Positions 9,126 to 18,718 are shown, counted from the first letter of the stretch. The stretch: DNA of 64,000 bases from Teredinibacter purpureus (GCF_014217335.1 NZ_CP060092.1:4109501-4173500), one strand, 5' to 3'. The notes: generated from the sequence alone by a model not told the origin. Program-made: numbers and translations.

Positions 9126-12023
9126 ATGGTTAACAGCCGCATCACGCTCGCATTGCTCGCGAGCCTACTACTGCTAAACGGATGCTCTAACAACGATAAC
9201 GAATTAGCCGAAGGCGAGATAGCGCCAGCTGAAAAAACCTACGTTATTTTTAGCCCCGGCACCAGTGAATTACCTATTCCAAACGACTTGCTCTTCGCAA
9301 GCGAGCCTTTAGCAGACGGCACCATGTACGCCGGTGAAGCTGGCGGAAACCCTGTTGTAGCCGGCATTGACTTTCTCGATGGAAACTCTGTTTTGACGCC
9401 TATCGATATCGCATTTTCTGCGCCACTCGATGATTCACAAATTTTAGATGCAACAAGCTTTATCGCTATTGATGGCGCCGTTATTCCCAACCCCAATCAA
9501 AACGTTTTTTTGTTGCCTCTAAGCTATCCTGGAGGCGATGCTTTACTTCAAACCTCCGTTAACGGCACTAGCGTTGAAATACCCACTTTTGCTGATGCTG
9601 TCGCCTTTCAAACCGGTGTCGCCACTCAAAATATCGCATTGCTAGGTGAACTGGCTGTACCAACCGCCCGCGCCGAGCTCATCAGCCTAGACGGCGGGTC
9701 GAATAATATTATTCGTATTAACCCTCTCAAGCCGCTGATGCCCGAAACCAAATATTTGGTTGTACTGGCGAACATACAAGACGCGATGGGCAATGCCGTA
9801 TCCTCTTCTATTGCCTACGATTTTATTCGAGACCCTGAAAGTAATTTGGCCGATACCAGCTTAAATGGCGTGCGCGGTGCAATCCAAGGCTGGGAGCAGC
9901 TGGCGAGTGGTTACTTTGGTTTTATGGCCACCGTATTTGAAGCGGCAAGCCTACCCGTTGAAGCACCAACAGCAGAAGACATTATTTTTACCTTAACGTT
10001 TACAACGGGCAGTACCGATTCGGTGCTAACAAGCTTGGCTGCGCCAGAAACATTTTTTGAAAAATCGTTACGCACGGGTTTCAAACAAGACGCTATTGCA
10101 AAACTGGTAACTGGGGTTTACAACGTGAGTGGCGACAATAGCGCCATGACATCGGTAACCGATGGCGCGATTAATAGCACGATTAATTTCCTGCTCACGT
10201 CACCCTTACTGCCCGATGAAACGCCTAATGCGCTCTACAATGAGAGCATTGCCGGCGCCGTTGCGAGCGGTGCAGATTTTGCCACTATTGCGGCTGATCC
10301 AACAGCGGCCTATATTATGCAACGCGCCGCTGCTGAAGCCGCTCTGTCAGTACACGACAGCGCTGCTGCTGAACTTGGCGATGAATCACCGTATGTGAGC
10401 ATTAGCGCTCAAGCGATGGGCACAGTACAACAACTGGCCGCCGGTGCTGGCGCGCCAGTAAATGCCATTTTCCCCGTACCCGCTCCTCGCGCTAACAGCT
10501 TCTATCGCGTCGACCTAGCGTCGGACCTAAACGCACTACTCAGTGCACCAGCACTGGTATACCAAGGTCAGATAGCATTGCCCATCTATCAACCTCTCCC
10601 TGAAGGTGCCGATGGCAGTAATATTACTTCTGGCAACTGGATAGCCGATACCACCATTGGCTTTGTTATCGACGCAGGTCTGGGAAATGACGCAGGCACT
10701 ACGCCTCCCTCTCAGATGATTACGCATCGCTACCCATTTCCAGCGAAGCAAGCCGATGTCACCATTCCCTTACTGGCCGTGCTGCCAGAAGCCAACACGC
10801 TGGCTTCTCTTGGTGTCACCAAACCAGACGCGGGCTGGCCTGTGGTTATAAATATTCCAGGTATTACCGCTGAACGAAGTACAGCACTCCCTGTTGCAGA
10901 TGCTATGGCTTTCGCGTGTATTAACCCAGAAACGTTCGCTGCGACGGGCGCACCGTGTTTTGCCTCCATCACTATCGATAGGCCGCTACACGGAATCGCC
11001 GCTGGAGGCGCCTTTTTATCGGGGCTGTCCAGCGTAACCGACCCCAGCGTCGCTATCGTACCGAATATCGAGGGCGCCACCGTAAGCGAAAGTATTACGG
11101 AACGTCACTACGATTTCACCGCAGATGCCACGGCCAACGCTGTGCCTATGGATTATTCAGCTGAATTTGGTTCATCAGGCTCACTTTTCATCAACCTACT
11201 CCACTTTGCTGGAACACGAGATTCCCTGCGTCAAATGGCGTTGGATCTTCTTAACTTAAACGCCTCACTAGCAACGATGGATGTAGACGGCGACGGCGAG
11301 CCAGACTTTGATACCAGTAAAGTGTATGTGTACGGTGTTTCTCTTGGTGGAATTGACGCGGTTAATTTCACGGCTCTGAATAATCAGTTAGCGGTATTAA
11401 ACAGCCCTTTCAGTAGCCAACCCAAGATCCAAGCCGCTTCAGTGAATGTGGCCGGCGGTAACGTCACTCGATTACTCGTCAACTCACCTTCGTTTGCACC
11501 CACAATATTAGGCGGGCTTGCCGCTGCCAGTGAAGAATTAGTGCACGGTAGTAGTGGCTTAGAGTCTTACTTTAATGTGTTCCAAGGTGTGGTCGATTCA
11601 GGAGACCCCGCAAACTTTGCTAGCCGCTTGGCAAAAGACGGCAACTCCAGCGTCCTTTTCTCTCAAGTGGCCGGTGATGTGGTTATTCCGAACGCAGCAG
11701 ACGCCATGTGGGGAGAGGGTTATGGCCCCCTACAAATGGTCACTGAGGCTGGATTTATGATTGATAACTTTCCATCACCTCTCGCTAGCACGGAGCCTAT
11801 GCTAGCAATTGCGGGCGCCATTAAGACGGCTGACGCGGCCTATACAGGCGAACCTGTCCGCCTCGTTAGCCGCTATACCGAAGGCGATCACGGCTCTCCC
11901 GCGAGCCCTGCCGCAAGCGCGGCGACCTTCTTCGAAATACTGCAGCAATCCATAACCTTTTTCGCCCTGGATGGCATTGTGCCGGGTTCTATCGTGACTA
12001 ACCCTAACGTTATAGAGCCCTAG
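9126..12023 (+). CDS. VolA/Pla-1/cef family extracellular lipase, lipoprotein
   Basis: This is a 965-residue surface lipase. The signal peptide ends in lipobox LNGC (Cys20), and the mature N-terminus is acidic and Asn-rich (SNNDNELAEGE). The long N-terminal part has the Ig-like beta-rich layout of the bacterial lipase N-terminal domain. The alpha/beta-hydrolase nucleophile elbow is GVSLGG (Ser739) and a likely catalytic His lies in EGDHGSP (His922). A calcium-loop-like DVDGDGEPD precedes the elbow. Vibrio VolA cleaves lysophosphatidylcholine; the substrate here is unknown. The start ATG 9126 has GAGG nine bases upstream. The gene is monocistronic, with a strong terminator 26 bp after the stop. 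Confidence 0.88.
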   Translation: MVNSRITLALLASLLLLNGCSNNDNELAEGEIAPAEKTYVIFSPGTSELPIPNDLLFASEPLADGTMYAGEAGGNPVVAGIDFLDGNSVLTPIDIAFSAPLDDSQILDATSFIAIDGAVIPNPNQNVFLLPLSYPGGDALLQTSVNGTSVEIPTFADAVAFQTGVATQNIALLGELAVPTARAELISLDGGSNNIIRINPLKPLMPETKYLVVLANIQDAMGNAVSSSIAYDFIRDPESNLADTSLNGVRGAIQGWEQLASGYFGFMATVFEAASLPVEAPTAEDIIFTLTFTTGSTDSVLTSLAAPETFFEKSLRTGFKQDAIAKLVTGVYNVSGDNSAMTSVTDGAINSTINFLLTSPLLPDETPNALYNESIAGAVASGADFATIAADPTAAYIMQRAAAEAALSVHDSAAAELGDESPYVSISAQAMGTVQQLAAGAGAPVNAIFPVPAPRANSFYRVDLASDLNALLSAPALVYQGQIALPIYQPLPEGADGSNITSGNWIADTTIGFVIDAGLGNDAGTTPPSQMITHRYPFPAKQADVTIPLLAVLPEANTLASLGVTKPDAGWPVVINIPGITAERSTALPVADAMAFACINPETFAATGAPCFASITIDRPLHGIAAGGAFLSGLSSVTDPSVAIVPNIEGATVSESITERHYDFTADATANAVPMDYSAEFGSSGSLFINLLHFAGTRDSLRQMALDLLNLNASLATMDVDGDGEPDFDTSKVYVYGVSLGGIDAVNFTALNNQLAVLNSPFSSQPKIQAASVNVAGGNVTRLLVNSPSFAPTILGGLAAASEELVHGSSGLESYFNVFQGVVDSGDPANFASRLAKDGNSSVLFSQVAGDVVIPNAADAMWGEGYGPLQMVTEAGFMIDNFPSPLASTEPMLAIAGAIKTADAAYTGEPVRLVSRYTEGDHGSPASPAASAATFFEILQQSITFFALDGIVPGSIVTNPNVIEP

Positions 12024-12048
12024 TTAAGCGCTACATAAATCTCTAGAT

Positions 12049-12079
12049 AACCGCATCCTCACGGATGCGGTTTTTTTTC
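12049..12079 (+). terminator. Rho-independent terminator of the lipase gene
   Basis: The 10-bp arms AACCGCATCC (12049-12058) and GGATGCGGTT (12063-12072) with a TCAC loop are followed by a run of T. Confidence 0.93.
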
Positions 12080-12202
12080 GCCTCAAACAAACGTTAATTA
12101 CAAAAATTCTTTCAATATCAAGGTGATACAGGGATTAGTTGACAATCAAGATTAAGAAACTACAATAACCTACTGAAACAACCAATCAGTGAGTTAAACC
12201 GT

Positions 12203-12439
12203 ATGGAATTCTTAGAAGCTGACCACAGTGAATGGCTGCAAATGTGGGAGGAACTCGCAAAAGACAGGATAAATGAAGAGGACCCTATCTGCCTCTTCGT
12301 GGGAAATTGCTGGGAATACATGGGCTCATCAGAAGACCATCACCATTTTCGTCATCAATTGCATCCACGCACAGGCAAAATAGAATTTGCTTATATTGAA
12401 CGTAGACGCGCAGCAATCAGCTGGGCACACACAGCCTAG
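12203..12439 (+). CDS. Small uncharacterised protein
   Basis: This is a 78-residue soluble protein rich in acidic and aromatic residues (WLQMWEEL, CWEYMGSS) with an SSEDHHHFRHQ stretch near position 50, resembling a possible metal-binding patch. I do not recognise the family. The start at ATG 12203 is plausible, although upstream purines are weak. It stands alone between the lipase terminator and the convergent recJ, whose stop lies 16 bp away. The amino-acid composition looks like real protein, but the existence of the gene is not certain. Confidence 0.6.
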   Translation: MEFLEADHSEWLQMWEELAKDRINEEDPICLFVGNCWEYMGSSEDHHHFRHQLHPRTGKIEFAYIERRRAAISWAHTA

Positions 12440-12454
12440 AGCGAAAGCGAACCT

Positions 12455-14191
12455 TCACACCGCAGGTTCGAGATAGTCGACCATTAACTGTAATGTTTGC
12501 TCTCCACGGTATTCATTTACGCTCAATTTATAGACCAGTGTCGCTTGCTGAATATCATTATTCGGCCATACGTCCAAGTCTACATTGAAGGCAATAGCCG
12601 CTAAGGCCACGCCAGAATACTCCGCAGGAGTAACTTGCAATTTTAGGTGTTTTTCGCCAACTATCCGTTGTGAAATGATTCTGAATGCCCCATCAAAACA
12701 AGGCTCTGGAAACAGTTGCCCCCACGGCCCAAAACTTTCAAGTTCTCGAGCACTATCGAGCGTAAACCAATCATCCTCTAAGCCGCCATCGGTTAACAGC
12801 TCCGCTTCTGGAGCCTTACCATCTAGAAGCTCTCCCACAACCGTTTGAAAGGCCACTTTAAACACTTCCAGCTTAGACTCATCCAACGATAGGCCTGCAG
12901 CCATCGCATGCCCGCCAAACTTCGTCAGCAAGCCAGGAGAGCCCGTTGCGATCCTGTCCAGAACATCACGCAAGTGAATGCCGGCTATAGAGCGCCCCGA
13001 ACCTTTTAAGGTACCGTCGCCACTCGATGCAAATATGATTGTAGGGCGATGTAGCTTGTCTTTGATACGCGACGCTAGAATACCGATAACACCCTGATGC
13101 CAGTCGTCTTTATATAAACAAATACCCAACGGCCACGGCTTATTGTGTAACAATAATTCATCGAGATACTTTATCGCTTCAACTTGCATCGAACCTTCAA
13201 TAGCCCGGCGTTCACGATTAAGGCTATCTAGCTCAACCGCAACCTGCCGTGCCTCGTTATAAGTATCCGCCAAGAGGCAACGTATACCCAAAGACATATC
13301 ATCCAACCGGCCCGCCGCGTTCAACCTTGGGCCAGCAACAAAGCCCAAATCCGTTGCCGATAAACGTGGTAGCGCCCGCCCGCCCACCTCAAACAGCGCG
13401 CGAATACCGTGCGCACAATGGCCTGCTCGAATCCTTCGTAAGCCTTGATCGACCAATATTCGATTGTTCTGATCTAAAGGTACAACATCGGCTACAGTCC
13501 CAAGTGCAACTAAATCTAGATAATCGGCCATACGAGGCTCAACAAGTTGATGGTCCACAAACCAGTTCAGCTTTCGCAAATACGCCCTAAACGCATTCAT
13601 AACATAAAAAATAACCCCTACTCCAGCAAGGCTCTTACTGCCAAAATTGCAGCCCGGCTGATTAGGGTTCACTATCGCTTCTGCTACGGGTAAGGTTGCT
13701 CCCGGCAAATGATGGTCAGTCACCAGAACCTTCATACCATGTCTCTGCGCAGCAACCACCCCCTCCAAACTGGCTATACCGTTATCAACCGTTATCAACA
13801 AGTCCGGAGACAGTGTCGCAATAACCTCGACAATCTCGGTTGTTAACCCATAACCATACTCAAACCGATTCGGCACAATATAGCTCACAGACTGAAAACC
13901 AAAAGCCCGCAAACAACGCACGGCAAGCGCAGTACTCGTTGCCCCATCAGCATCGAAGTCGCCGAGAATACACACTCGTTTTTGCGTGGTTAGCGCCTCA
14001 AATAGCAGTTCAACTGCTGCGTCCAAGCCGCCCATTGCCCCCGGAGGCTGTAGATTACTTAATGAGTAATCTACAGCAACTAGGTCAGTAACACGTCTAT
14101 TCAGCAACACTCGCCGAATAAGTGGAGGCAAAGCCGCTAAACCTTCATCCTCTGAATTAATGGGGGTACGCCTGCGTATTTTTTTTATCAT
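12455..14191 (-). CDS. recJ: Single-stranded-DNA-specific exonuclease RecJ
   Basis: This 578-residue 5'-3' ssDNA exonuclease acts in recombinational repair, base excision and mismatch repair. It is a DHH phosphoesterase: motif I is DFDADGATST, and motif III contains DHH in VLVTDHHLPG. The DHHA1 domain follows, with GGHAMAAGLS near residue 420 and then a C-terminal OB fold. The start was set at ATG 14191 (MIKKIRRRTP), giving the length of E. coli RecJ (577). An upstream extension of 42 codons is Phe-rich and dissimilar. The region directly upstream is purine-poor on the coding strand, so translation may be weak. Confidence 0.94.
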   Translation of the reverse strand: MIKKIRRRTPINSEDEGLAALPPLIRRVLLNRRVTDLVAVDYSLSNLQPPGAMGGLDAAVELLFEALTTQKRVCILGDFDADGATSTALAVRCLRAFGFQSVSYIVPNRFEYGYGLTTEIVEVIATLSPDLLITVDNGIASLEGVVAAQRHGMKVLVTDHHLPGATLPVAEAIVNPNQPGCNFGSKSLAGVGVIFYVMNAFRAYLRKLNWFVDHQLVEPRMADYLDLVALGTVADVVPLDQNNRILVDQGLRRIRAGHCAHGIRALFEVGGRALPRLSATDLGFVAGPRLNAAGRLDDMSLGIRCLLADTYNEARQVAVELDSLNRERRAIEGSMQVEAIKYLDELLLHNKPWPLGICLYKDDWHQGVIGILASRIKDKLHRPTIIFASSGDGTLKGSGRSIAGIHLRDVLDRIATGSPGLLTKFGGHAMAAGLSLDESKLEVFKVAFQTVVGELLDGKAPEAELLTDGGLEDDWFTLDSARELESFGPWGQLFPEPCFDGAFRIISQRIVGEKHLKLQVTPAEYSGVALAAIAFNVDLDVWPNNDIQQATLVYKLSVNEYRGEQTLQLMVDYLEPAV

Positions 14192-14346
14192 GGGGAAGTT
14201 TTGAAAAAAGAAGAAAGTAAAAAGGAAAGGTACAGATTGAAAATTGATCGACCTCATAAAGTGTAACGCTTTTGTATGCTTCAATGTACATCGGTAGAGA
14301 GCGTTAGCGCTACACAATATAGTGATCTAACCTAATCTATTTTCTC

Positions 14347-14455
14347 AAGGCGTTCTCAGATTACAACGCATCTCGACGCTACGCAGACACCATCCGTAAA
14401 ACGGGCGTCCTCGTAGCCATCTCGATGCACAGACACTCTCATTCGAGAACGCCTT
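14347..14455. repeat. Structured 109-bp inverted-repeat element, possible ncRNA or mobile hairpin
   Basis: Perfect outer arms AAGGCGTTCTC (14347-14357) and GAGAACGCCTT (14445-14455) enclose a second stem GCTACG/CGTAGC (14378-14383 with 14412-14417) and an apical CCGT-AAA-ACGG hairpin (14394-14404). The two sides also share direct repeats: CATCTCGA at 14369 and 14418, and AGACAC at 14385 and 14431. The 3' arm is followed by TTTATTTTCTCTT, so a plus-strand transcript could end there. It lies between divergent recJ and the 45-codon gene at 14484. It lacks the core sites of an integron attC. Function unknown. Confidence 0.6.
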
Positions 14456-14483
14456 TATTTTCTCTTATATGAGGGTTCTAATC

Positions 14484-14621
14484 ATGCGTATTTTCAGTAA
14501 AAATGTCTTTTACATTGTATTTCTGTTCGCTTACATAATGATTATTGCTCTAAACCCCTCCAGCACTGTGCCGATTGAAAATCCCACGTCTACTTCCACC
14601 GTTTTATCGGCGGATAAATAA
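14484..14621 (+). CDS. 45-residue predicted single-pass membrane peptide
   Basis: ATG 14484 is preceded by GAGG at 14471-14474 (nine-base spacing) and ends at TAA 14619-14621. The product starts MRIFSKN, has one hydrophobic segment of about 17 residues (8-24, ending MIIALN) and a polar Thr/Ser/Pro-rich tail ending LSADK. The positive N-terminus suggests an N-in orientation. I know no homologous family. The structured repeat 28 bp upstream could be its leader. It is supported only by the ribosome binding site and composition. Confidence 0.5.
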   Translation: MRIFSKNVFYIVFLFAYIMIIALNPSSTVPIENPTSTSTVLSADK

Positions 14622-14635
14622 AGCTCTCAGGTCTC

Positions 14636-15463
14636 TCACTCTATTCGCCGGTGAAGCCGCAGCATTTCAATATCATACTGCTCATATACAATTTCAATAA
14701 CGTCGCTGGCGAAGTTAAAATATTCTATCGCCGACAGATCGCAATCACCTTCAAATAATTGCTCGCGTAGAAAAGTAAGAAATTGCTCTACACAAACTTT
14801 ACATTGCCCGCTAAGATGGCGCTGACAAGCTGGGCTTTCGAGATAAACCGTAATAGTCGTCACAATATTTTCGATGTTTTTTCGATATTTTATTAGCTCA
14901 GTTAACGTTAAATTGCCCGCTAATACGTGTACGCCTAAGGCTCTGCACTGGCCAATAATTTCCCCAGTGTGTAACAACTCTTTCCACATGATCCGTGTAT
15001 CGGAATAACGCGGATGATCATCCACCTTAAAATAAGCCGCTATCTCATTCAGCAATTCAATAAGCGACGCGATCAAGCGTGAATGTTGATCAAAACTAGC
15101 GTCTACAGACAATGCCTCGCATGTTACCGAGAGCGCAGCCCAATGACGCGTTATTCCATGCCAATTTTCGTTCTCCGATAACCATTCATTTAGCGCTGCC
15201 ATTTTTGCCATATCCTCCACGATACAACATCTCAGCTCAGGCAATTCAGATACCCTCTGCTCACAACCGGCTATTTTTGCAGCGCTCAGCCCTCTATGAC
15301 GCTGCAGGTGCACCAACAATATTCTACCCGCCTGCAACAACTGCACGGCTGTTAAAAAATTTACGCGATATCGTTCTCGATGCATCAGCGCCAGCGCCAA
15401 TAACGACAGTATAAAAATACTAGACGACAACCAAACAACGAATGTATAAGAAGCGTTCATCAC
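14636..15463 (-). CDS. Membrane-anchored protein with NIT-like helical sensor region
   Basis: This 275-residue protein has one N-terminal transmembrane segment (about 8-27), then an all-helical soluble part. The stretch LQRHRGLSAAKI (about 53-64) resembles the R-x-x-RGLS signature of the NIT nitrate/nitrite-sensing domain, which is also a four-helix bundle. No output domain (kinase, GGDEF, MCP) follows, so any signalling would need a partner. Cysteine-rich patches occur (CCIVED, ACQRHLSGQCKVC). It is convergent with the micropeptide gene (14 bp between stops). The NIT assignment is an inference; other four-helix bundles are possible. Confidence 0.55.
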   Translation of the reverse strand: MMNASYTFVVWLSSSIFILSLLALALMHRERYRVNFLTAVQLLQAGRILLVHLQRHRGLSAAKIAGCEQRVSELPELRCCIVEDMAKMAALNEWLSENENWHGITRHWAALSVTCEALSVDASFDQHSRLIASLIELLNEIAAYFKVDDHPRYSDTRIMWKELLHTGEIIGQCRALGVHVLAGNLTLTELIKYRKNIENIVTTITVYLESPACQRHLSGQCKVCVEQFLTFLREQLFEGDCDLSAIEYFNFASDVIEIVYEQYDIEMLRLHRRIE

Positions 15464-15654
15464 CGTAACCTTGCGCCCTAACCGATAAAGTTATTCATAC
15501 AATACGCAATTAATATTCCATTGTCGTTTTTGTGTTACTCCGCGGGCCTACCTTGCTCTGCACGTCTACACCCTCTACAAACCTGCCCTACAATAGAGCA
15601 AATATGCAGAGCACTTTCCACTTTAAGGCAAGAACACGTTTTTTTAAAACGAAA

Positions 15655-15686
15655 AAACCCGCAAACACGTTAATGTTTGCGGGTTT
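15655..15686 (-). terminator. Rho-independent terminator of the hom-thrC operon
   Basis: The 13-bp perfect arms AAACCCGCAAACA and TGTTTGCGGGTTT enclose a 6-base loop. On the minus strand the stem runs into TTTTTTCG, 42 bp after the thrC stop. Confidence 0.93.
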
Positions 15687-15727
15687 ATAATATTATGGAG
15701 CAATACTACCTTTATAGCATAGTGAAT

Positions 15728-17137
15728 CTATATTTGAGATTGGATAAAGGCTTGCACACCAGCAATATCATTTTCTAGTATTTCATACCGCTCTTCACGA
15801 TCAAACAAATCTTTCATATGATGAGGCAATGCAGGATCTTCTGCCTGACCCGCTTTTTTAACGGCTTCAGGAAATTTAGCTGGATGCGCGGTAGCCAAGC
15901 AAACCATAGGAACCTCAGTTGAACGACGCGTTTTACGCGCGGCTTGAACACCGATCGCTGTATGCGGGTCTAACAGATACTCTGTACTGTCAAATACATC
16001 ACGAATAACATCGATTGTTTCTTCGTCGCTCAAACGATAACTACTAAACAACGATTGCGCTTTCTCCAATACATCATTCGATAGTGACAAATCACCGCCG
16101 TCTTTAAATGTATCCATCATCTGCTTGATTACCGCGCCGTCGCGGCCATGCAAATCAAATAACATACGCTCAAAATTACTCGATACCATAATATCCATAC
16201 TCGGCGATAAAGAGTGTACGAGAGGCTGTTTAGTGTGATCGTTATTGCTAATGCAACGATGCAAAATATCATTACAGTTTGTTGCAATCACAAGCTGGTC
16301 TATAGGCAAGCCCATTTGCTTAGCCAAATACCCTGCGAAGATATCGCCAAAGTTACCAGTAGGCACAGAAAAAGACACCGAGCGATGAGGACCACCGAGC
16401 GCTAATGACGCATAAAAATAGTATACAATTTGAGCCATAATACGCGCCCAGTTAATGGAGTTCACCGCCACCAACTGTCGACCATCAGGCAAAAAGGACT
16501 GGTCAGCAAAACTTGCCTTTACCATATTCTGACAATCGTCAAAATTACCCTTCATTGCAATATTGTAAACATTATCTTCCAATACTGTGGTCATCTGTCG
16601 ACGCTGAACATCCGAGACTCGCTGATACGGGTGTAGAATAAAAATATCAACATTTTCGCAATCTCGACAGCCTTCAATGGCCGCCGAACCAGTATCGCCA
16701 GAGGTTGCCCCCATGATTACAACTTTTTGATCACGTTTTTTCAGCACGTAATCTAATAAGTTGCCTAAAAACTGCAAAGCAAAATCTTTAAAGGCTAAAG
16801 TGGGCCCCTGAAACAACTCCAATACCCATTCGTTATGACCCGTCTGGATGAGCGGCGCAATTGCCTCATGCCGAAACCCTTTGCCCGTTTTGGTATCATA
16901 AGAAGCGTGAATCAATGCCTTCAAGTCTGCGTCTGGAATTTCGCCGTCAACAAACGGCGCAATGATATTAAACGCAAGTTCTTCGTAGCTAAGACCCGCC
17001 CATGATGCAATTTCCTCTTTCGAAAAGTGCGGCAAGGTTTCTGGAATATACAAACCACCATCGCTAGCAAGGCCTGTAAGTACTACCTCTTCAAAACTTA
17101 AAGCGGGGGCTTCACCGCGGGTACTGATATATTTCAC
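15728..17137 (-). CDS. thrC: Threonine synthase
   Basis: This 469-residue PLP enzyme converts O-phosphohomoserine to threonine. It has the long N-terminal form (MKYISTRGEAPALSFEEVVL) of the fungal/gammaproteobacterial type, the PLP-lysine segment LAFKDFALQFLG, and the phosphate-binding ATSGDTGSAAIEG loop. It follows hom by 28 bp on the same strand, giving a two-gene threonine operon without thrA or thrB, as in Pseudomonas. Confidence 0.95.
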   Translation of the reverse strand: MKYISTRGEAPALSFEEVVLTGLASDGGLYIPETLPHFSKEEIASWAGLSYEELAFNIIAPFVDGEIPDADLKALIHASYDTKTGKGFRHEAIAPLIQTGHNEWVLELFQGPTLAFKDFALQFLGNLLDYVLKKRDQKVVIMGATSGDTGSAAIEGCRDCENVDIFILHPYQRVSDVQRRQMTTVLEDNVYNIAMKGNFDDCQNMVKASFADQSFLPDGRQLVAVNSINWARIMAQIVYYFYASLALGGPHRSVSFSVPTGNFGDIFAGYLAKQMGLPIDQLVIATNCNDILHRCISNNDHTKQPLVHSLSPSMDIMVSSNFERMLFDLHGRDGAVIKQMMDTFKDGGDLSLSNDVLEKAQSLFSSYRLSDEETIDVIRDVFDSTEYLLDPHTAIGVQAARKTRRSTEVPMVCLATAHPAKFPEAVKKAGQAEDPALPHHMKDLFDREERYEILENDIAGVQAFIQSQI

Positions 17138-17165
17138 AGTCGTAGTTCTCTTCGTAAATATTAGT

Positions 17166-18488
17166 TTATTTTAGCGATTCAACGCGAATGCGCACCACGC
17201 TATCTGCGACGGAGTCTAACTGTTCAATTTTACTAATCGCCGAGACAATTTGCTTTTCCACTGCGCGATTAGTCAACAAAATAACAGAGACATGCTCTTG
17301 CCCATCTATAGGCTCTTTTTGAATTAACGCCTCTATGCTAATACCGGCGTCGCTTAATATCTGCGTCACGTTTGACAGTACACCTGGGCGATCTAAAGCG
17401 GAAATACGCAAGTAATACGCCGTTTCAACCTCTTCTATCGGTAAGATGTTGTAATCACATAAATGATCTGACGCGAACCCCAAATGCGGGACACTTGCAT
17501 CATAATCCGAATTGTTGCGCTCAGCATTAAGTGAACGGCTGACATGTACTATATCTGAAATCACTGCTGAAGCCGTAGGCTCTGCACCAGCGCCAGCGCC
17601 GTAATATAGCGTTGGTCCTACCGCGTCGCCCTTTACGAGGACAGCATTCATAACGCCATCGACGTTCGCAATTAATCGGCTAGACGGAATTAACGTGGGA
17701 TGCACGCGCAATTCAATGCCGTTATTCGGTCGACGTCGAGTAATACCAAGATGCTTAATGCGATAGCCTAGCTCATCCGCATAAACAACATCTTCCTGTG
17801 TAATACCCGTAATACCTTCTGTAAACACTTTATCGAACTGTAAGGGCATTCCAAACGCTATAGACGCCAATATAACCAATTTGTGTGCGGCATCTATGCC
17901 TTCCACATCGAATGTAGGGTCTGCCTCTGCATAGCCTAATGCTTGCGCCTCTTTGAGTACGTCTTCAAATGCACGGCCTTTATCTCTCATTTCGGTGAGA
18001 ATAAAGTTACCGGTGCCGTTGATAATACCGGCCACCCATTCAATTTTATTCGCGGCTAGCCCCTCGCGCATCGAACGTATAATCGGAATGCCGCCCGCAA
18101 CCGCTGCCTCATAAGAAACCGTGACATGATGCTTAACGGCCTCCGCGAAAATCTCATTTCCAAACTCTGCAATCAATGCCTTGTTAGCCGTCACAACATG
18201 CTTACCGTTTTGAATGGCCTTAATCACAAGGTCTTTCGCCACAGTGGTTCCACCAATCAACTCAACCACGATATCCACTTCGGGGTCATTCACCACGTCA
18301 AATATGTCATGACTAAACTGAATACTAGATGTATCACAGTCAGGGTTTAGCTGACGTGCTCCCACATGGGTAATATTAATTTGCCGCCCGGCTTTTGCAT
18401 CAATATCGATTTTGTTTCTGGTCAGTACATTAAATGTACCGCCGCCAACGGTACCAAGACCGCAGATGCCGACATTTACCGGTTTCAA
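17166..18488 (-). CDS. hom: Homoserine dehydrogenase
   Basis: This 440-residue NAD(P)H-dependent enzyme reduces aspartate semialdehyde to homoserine, the branch point for threonine and methionine. The Rossmann motif GLCGTVGGG-type (VGICGLGTVGGG) is at the N-terminus. The catalytic domain contains GIINGTGNFIL and EADPTFDVEGIDAAHK, and an ACT domain (about residues 350-425, beginning YYLRISALDRPGVLS) allows feedback control. The start was set at TTG 18488, because GAGGG lies eight bases upstream and the product then begins MKPVNVGICG as in Pseudomonas. A GTG 33 bp upstream is an alternative without a good binding site. Confidence 0.94.
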   Translation of the reverse strand: MKPVNVGICGLGTVGGGTFNVLTRNKIDIDAKAGRQINITHVGARQLNPDCDTSSIQFSHDIFDVVNDPEVDIVVELIGGTTVAKDLVIKAIQNGKHVVTANKALIAEFGNEIFAEAVKHHVTVSYEAAVAGGIPIIRSMREGLAANKIEWVAGIINGTGNFILTEMRDKGRAFEDVLKEAQALGYAEADPTFDVEGIDAAHKLVILASIAFGMPLQFDKVFTEGITGITQEDVVYADELGYRIKHLGITRRRPNNGIELRVHPTLIPSSRLIANVDGVMNAVLVKGDAVGPTLYYGAGAGAEPTASAVISDIVHVSRSLNAERNNSDYDASVPHLGFASDHLCDYNILPIEEVETAYYLRISALDRPGVLSNVTQILSDAGISIEALIQKEPIDGQEHVSVILLTNRAVEKQIVSAISKIEQLDSVADSVVRIRVESLK

Positions 18489-18649
18489 AGTAATTCCCTC
18501 AATTTCGCTTGGATGAACCACCCCTTTTTGAGGGCAGCATATAAAAGAACCGCAACCTTACTGACGCCAGTATTGGCTGTCAATGCGCTACCACCAATGA
18601 ACAGTAGATTCTGCACGCGCCCCATAAATCGTCTATTCTCGCTGCACAA

Positions 18650-18671
18650 AAAAGGGGCTTTCGCCCCTTTT
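18650..18671. terminator. Terminator between dsbC and hom
   Basis: The arms AAAAGGGGC (18650-18658) and GCCCCTTTT (18663-18671) have a TTTC tetraloop and T-rich flanks on both strands. It should end dsbC transcripts and separate them from the hom operon. Confidence 0.85.
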
Positions 18672-18718
18672 ATATCACTAATGTCCAGAGCCTCTAGAAC
18701 CCTAAACAACCATCAGCA

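Noticed and set aside
14347..14455. Integron attC site
   Set aside because: No RYYYAAC/GTTRRRY core pair at the ends, and no integrase or cassette array around.
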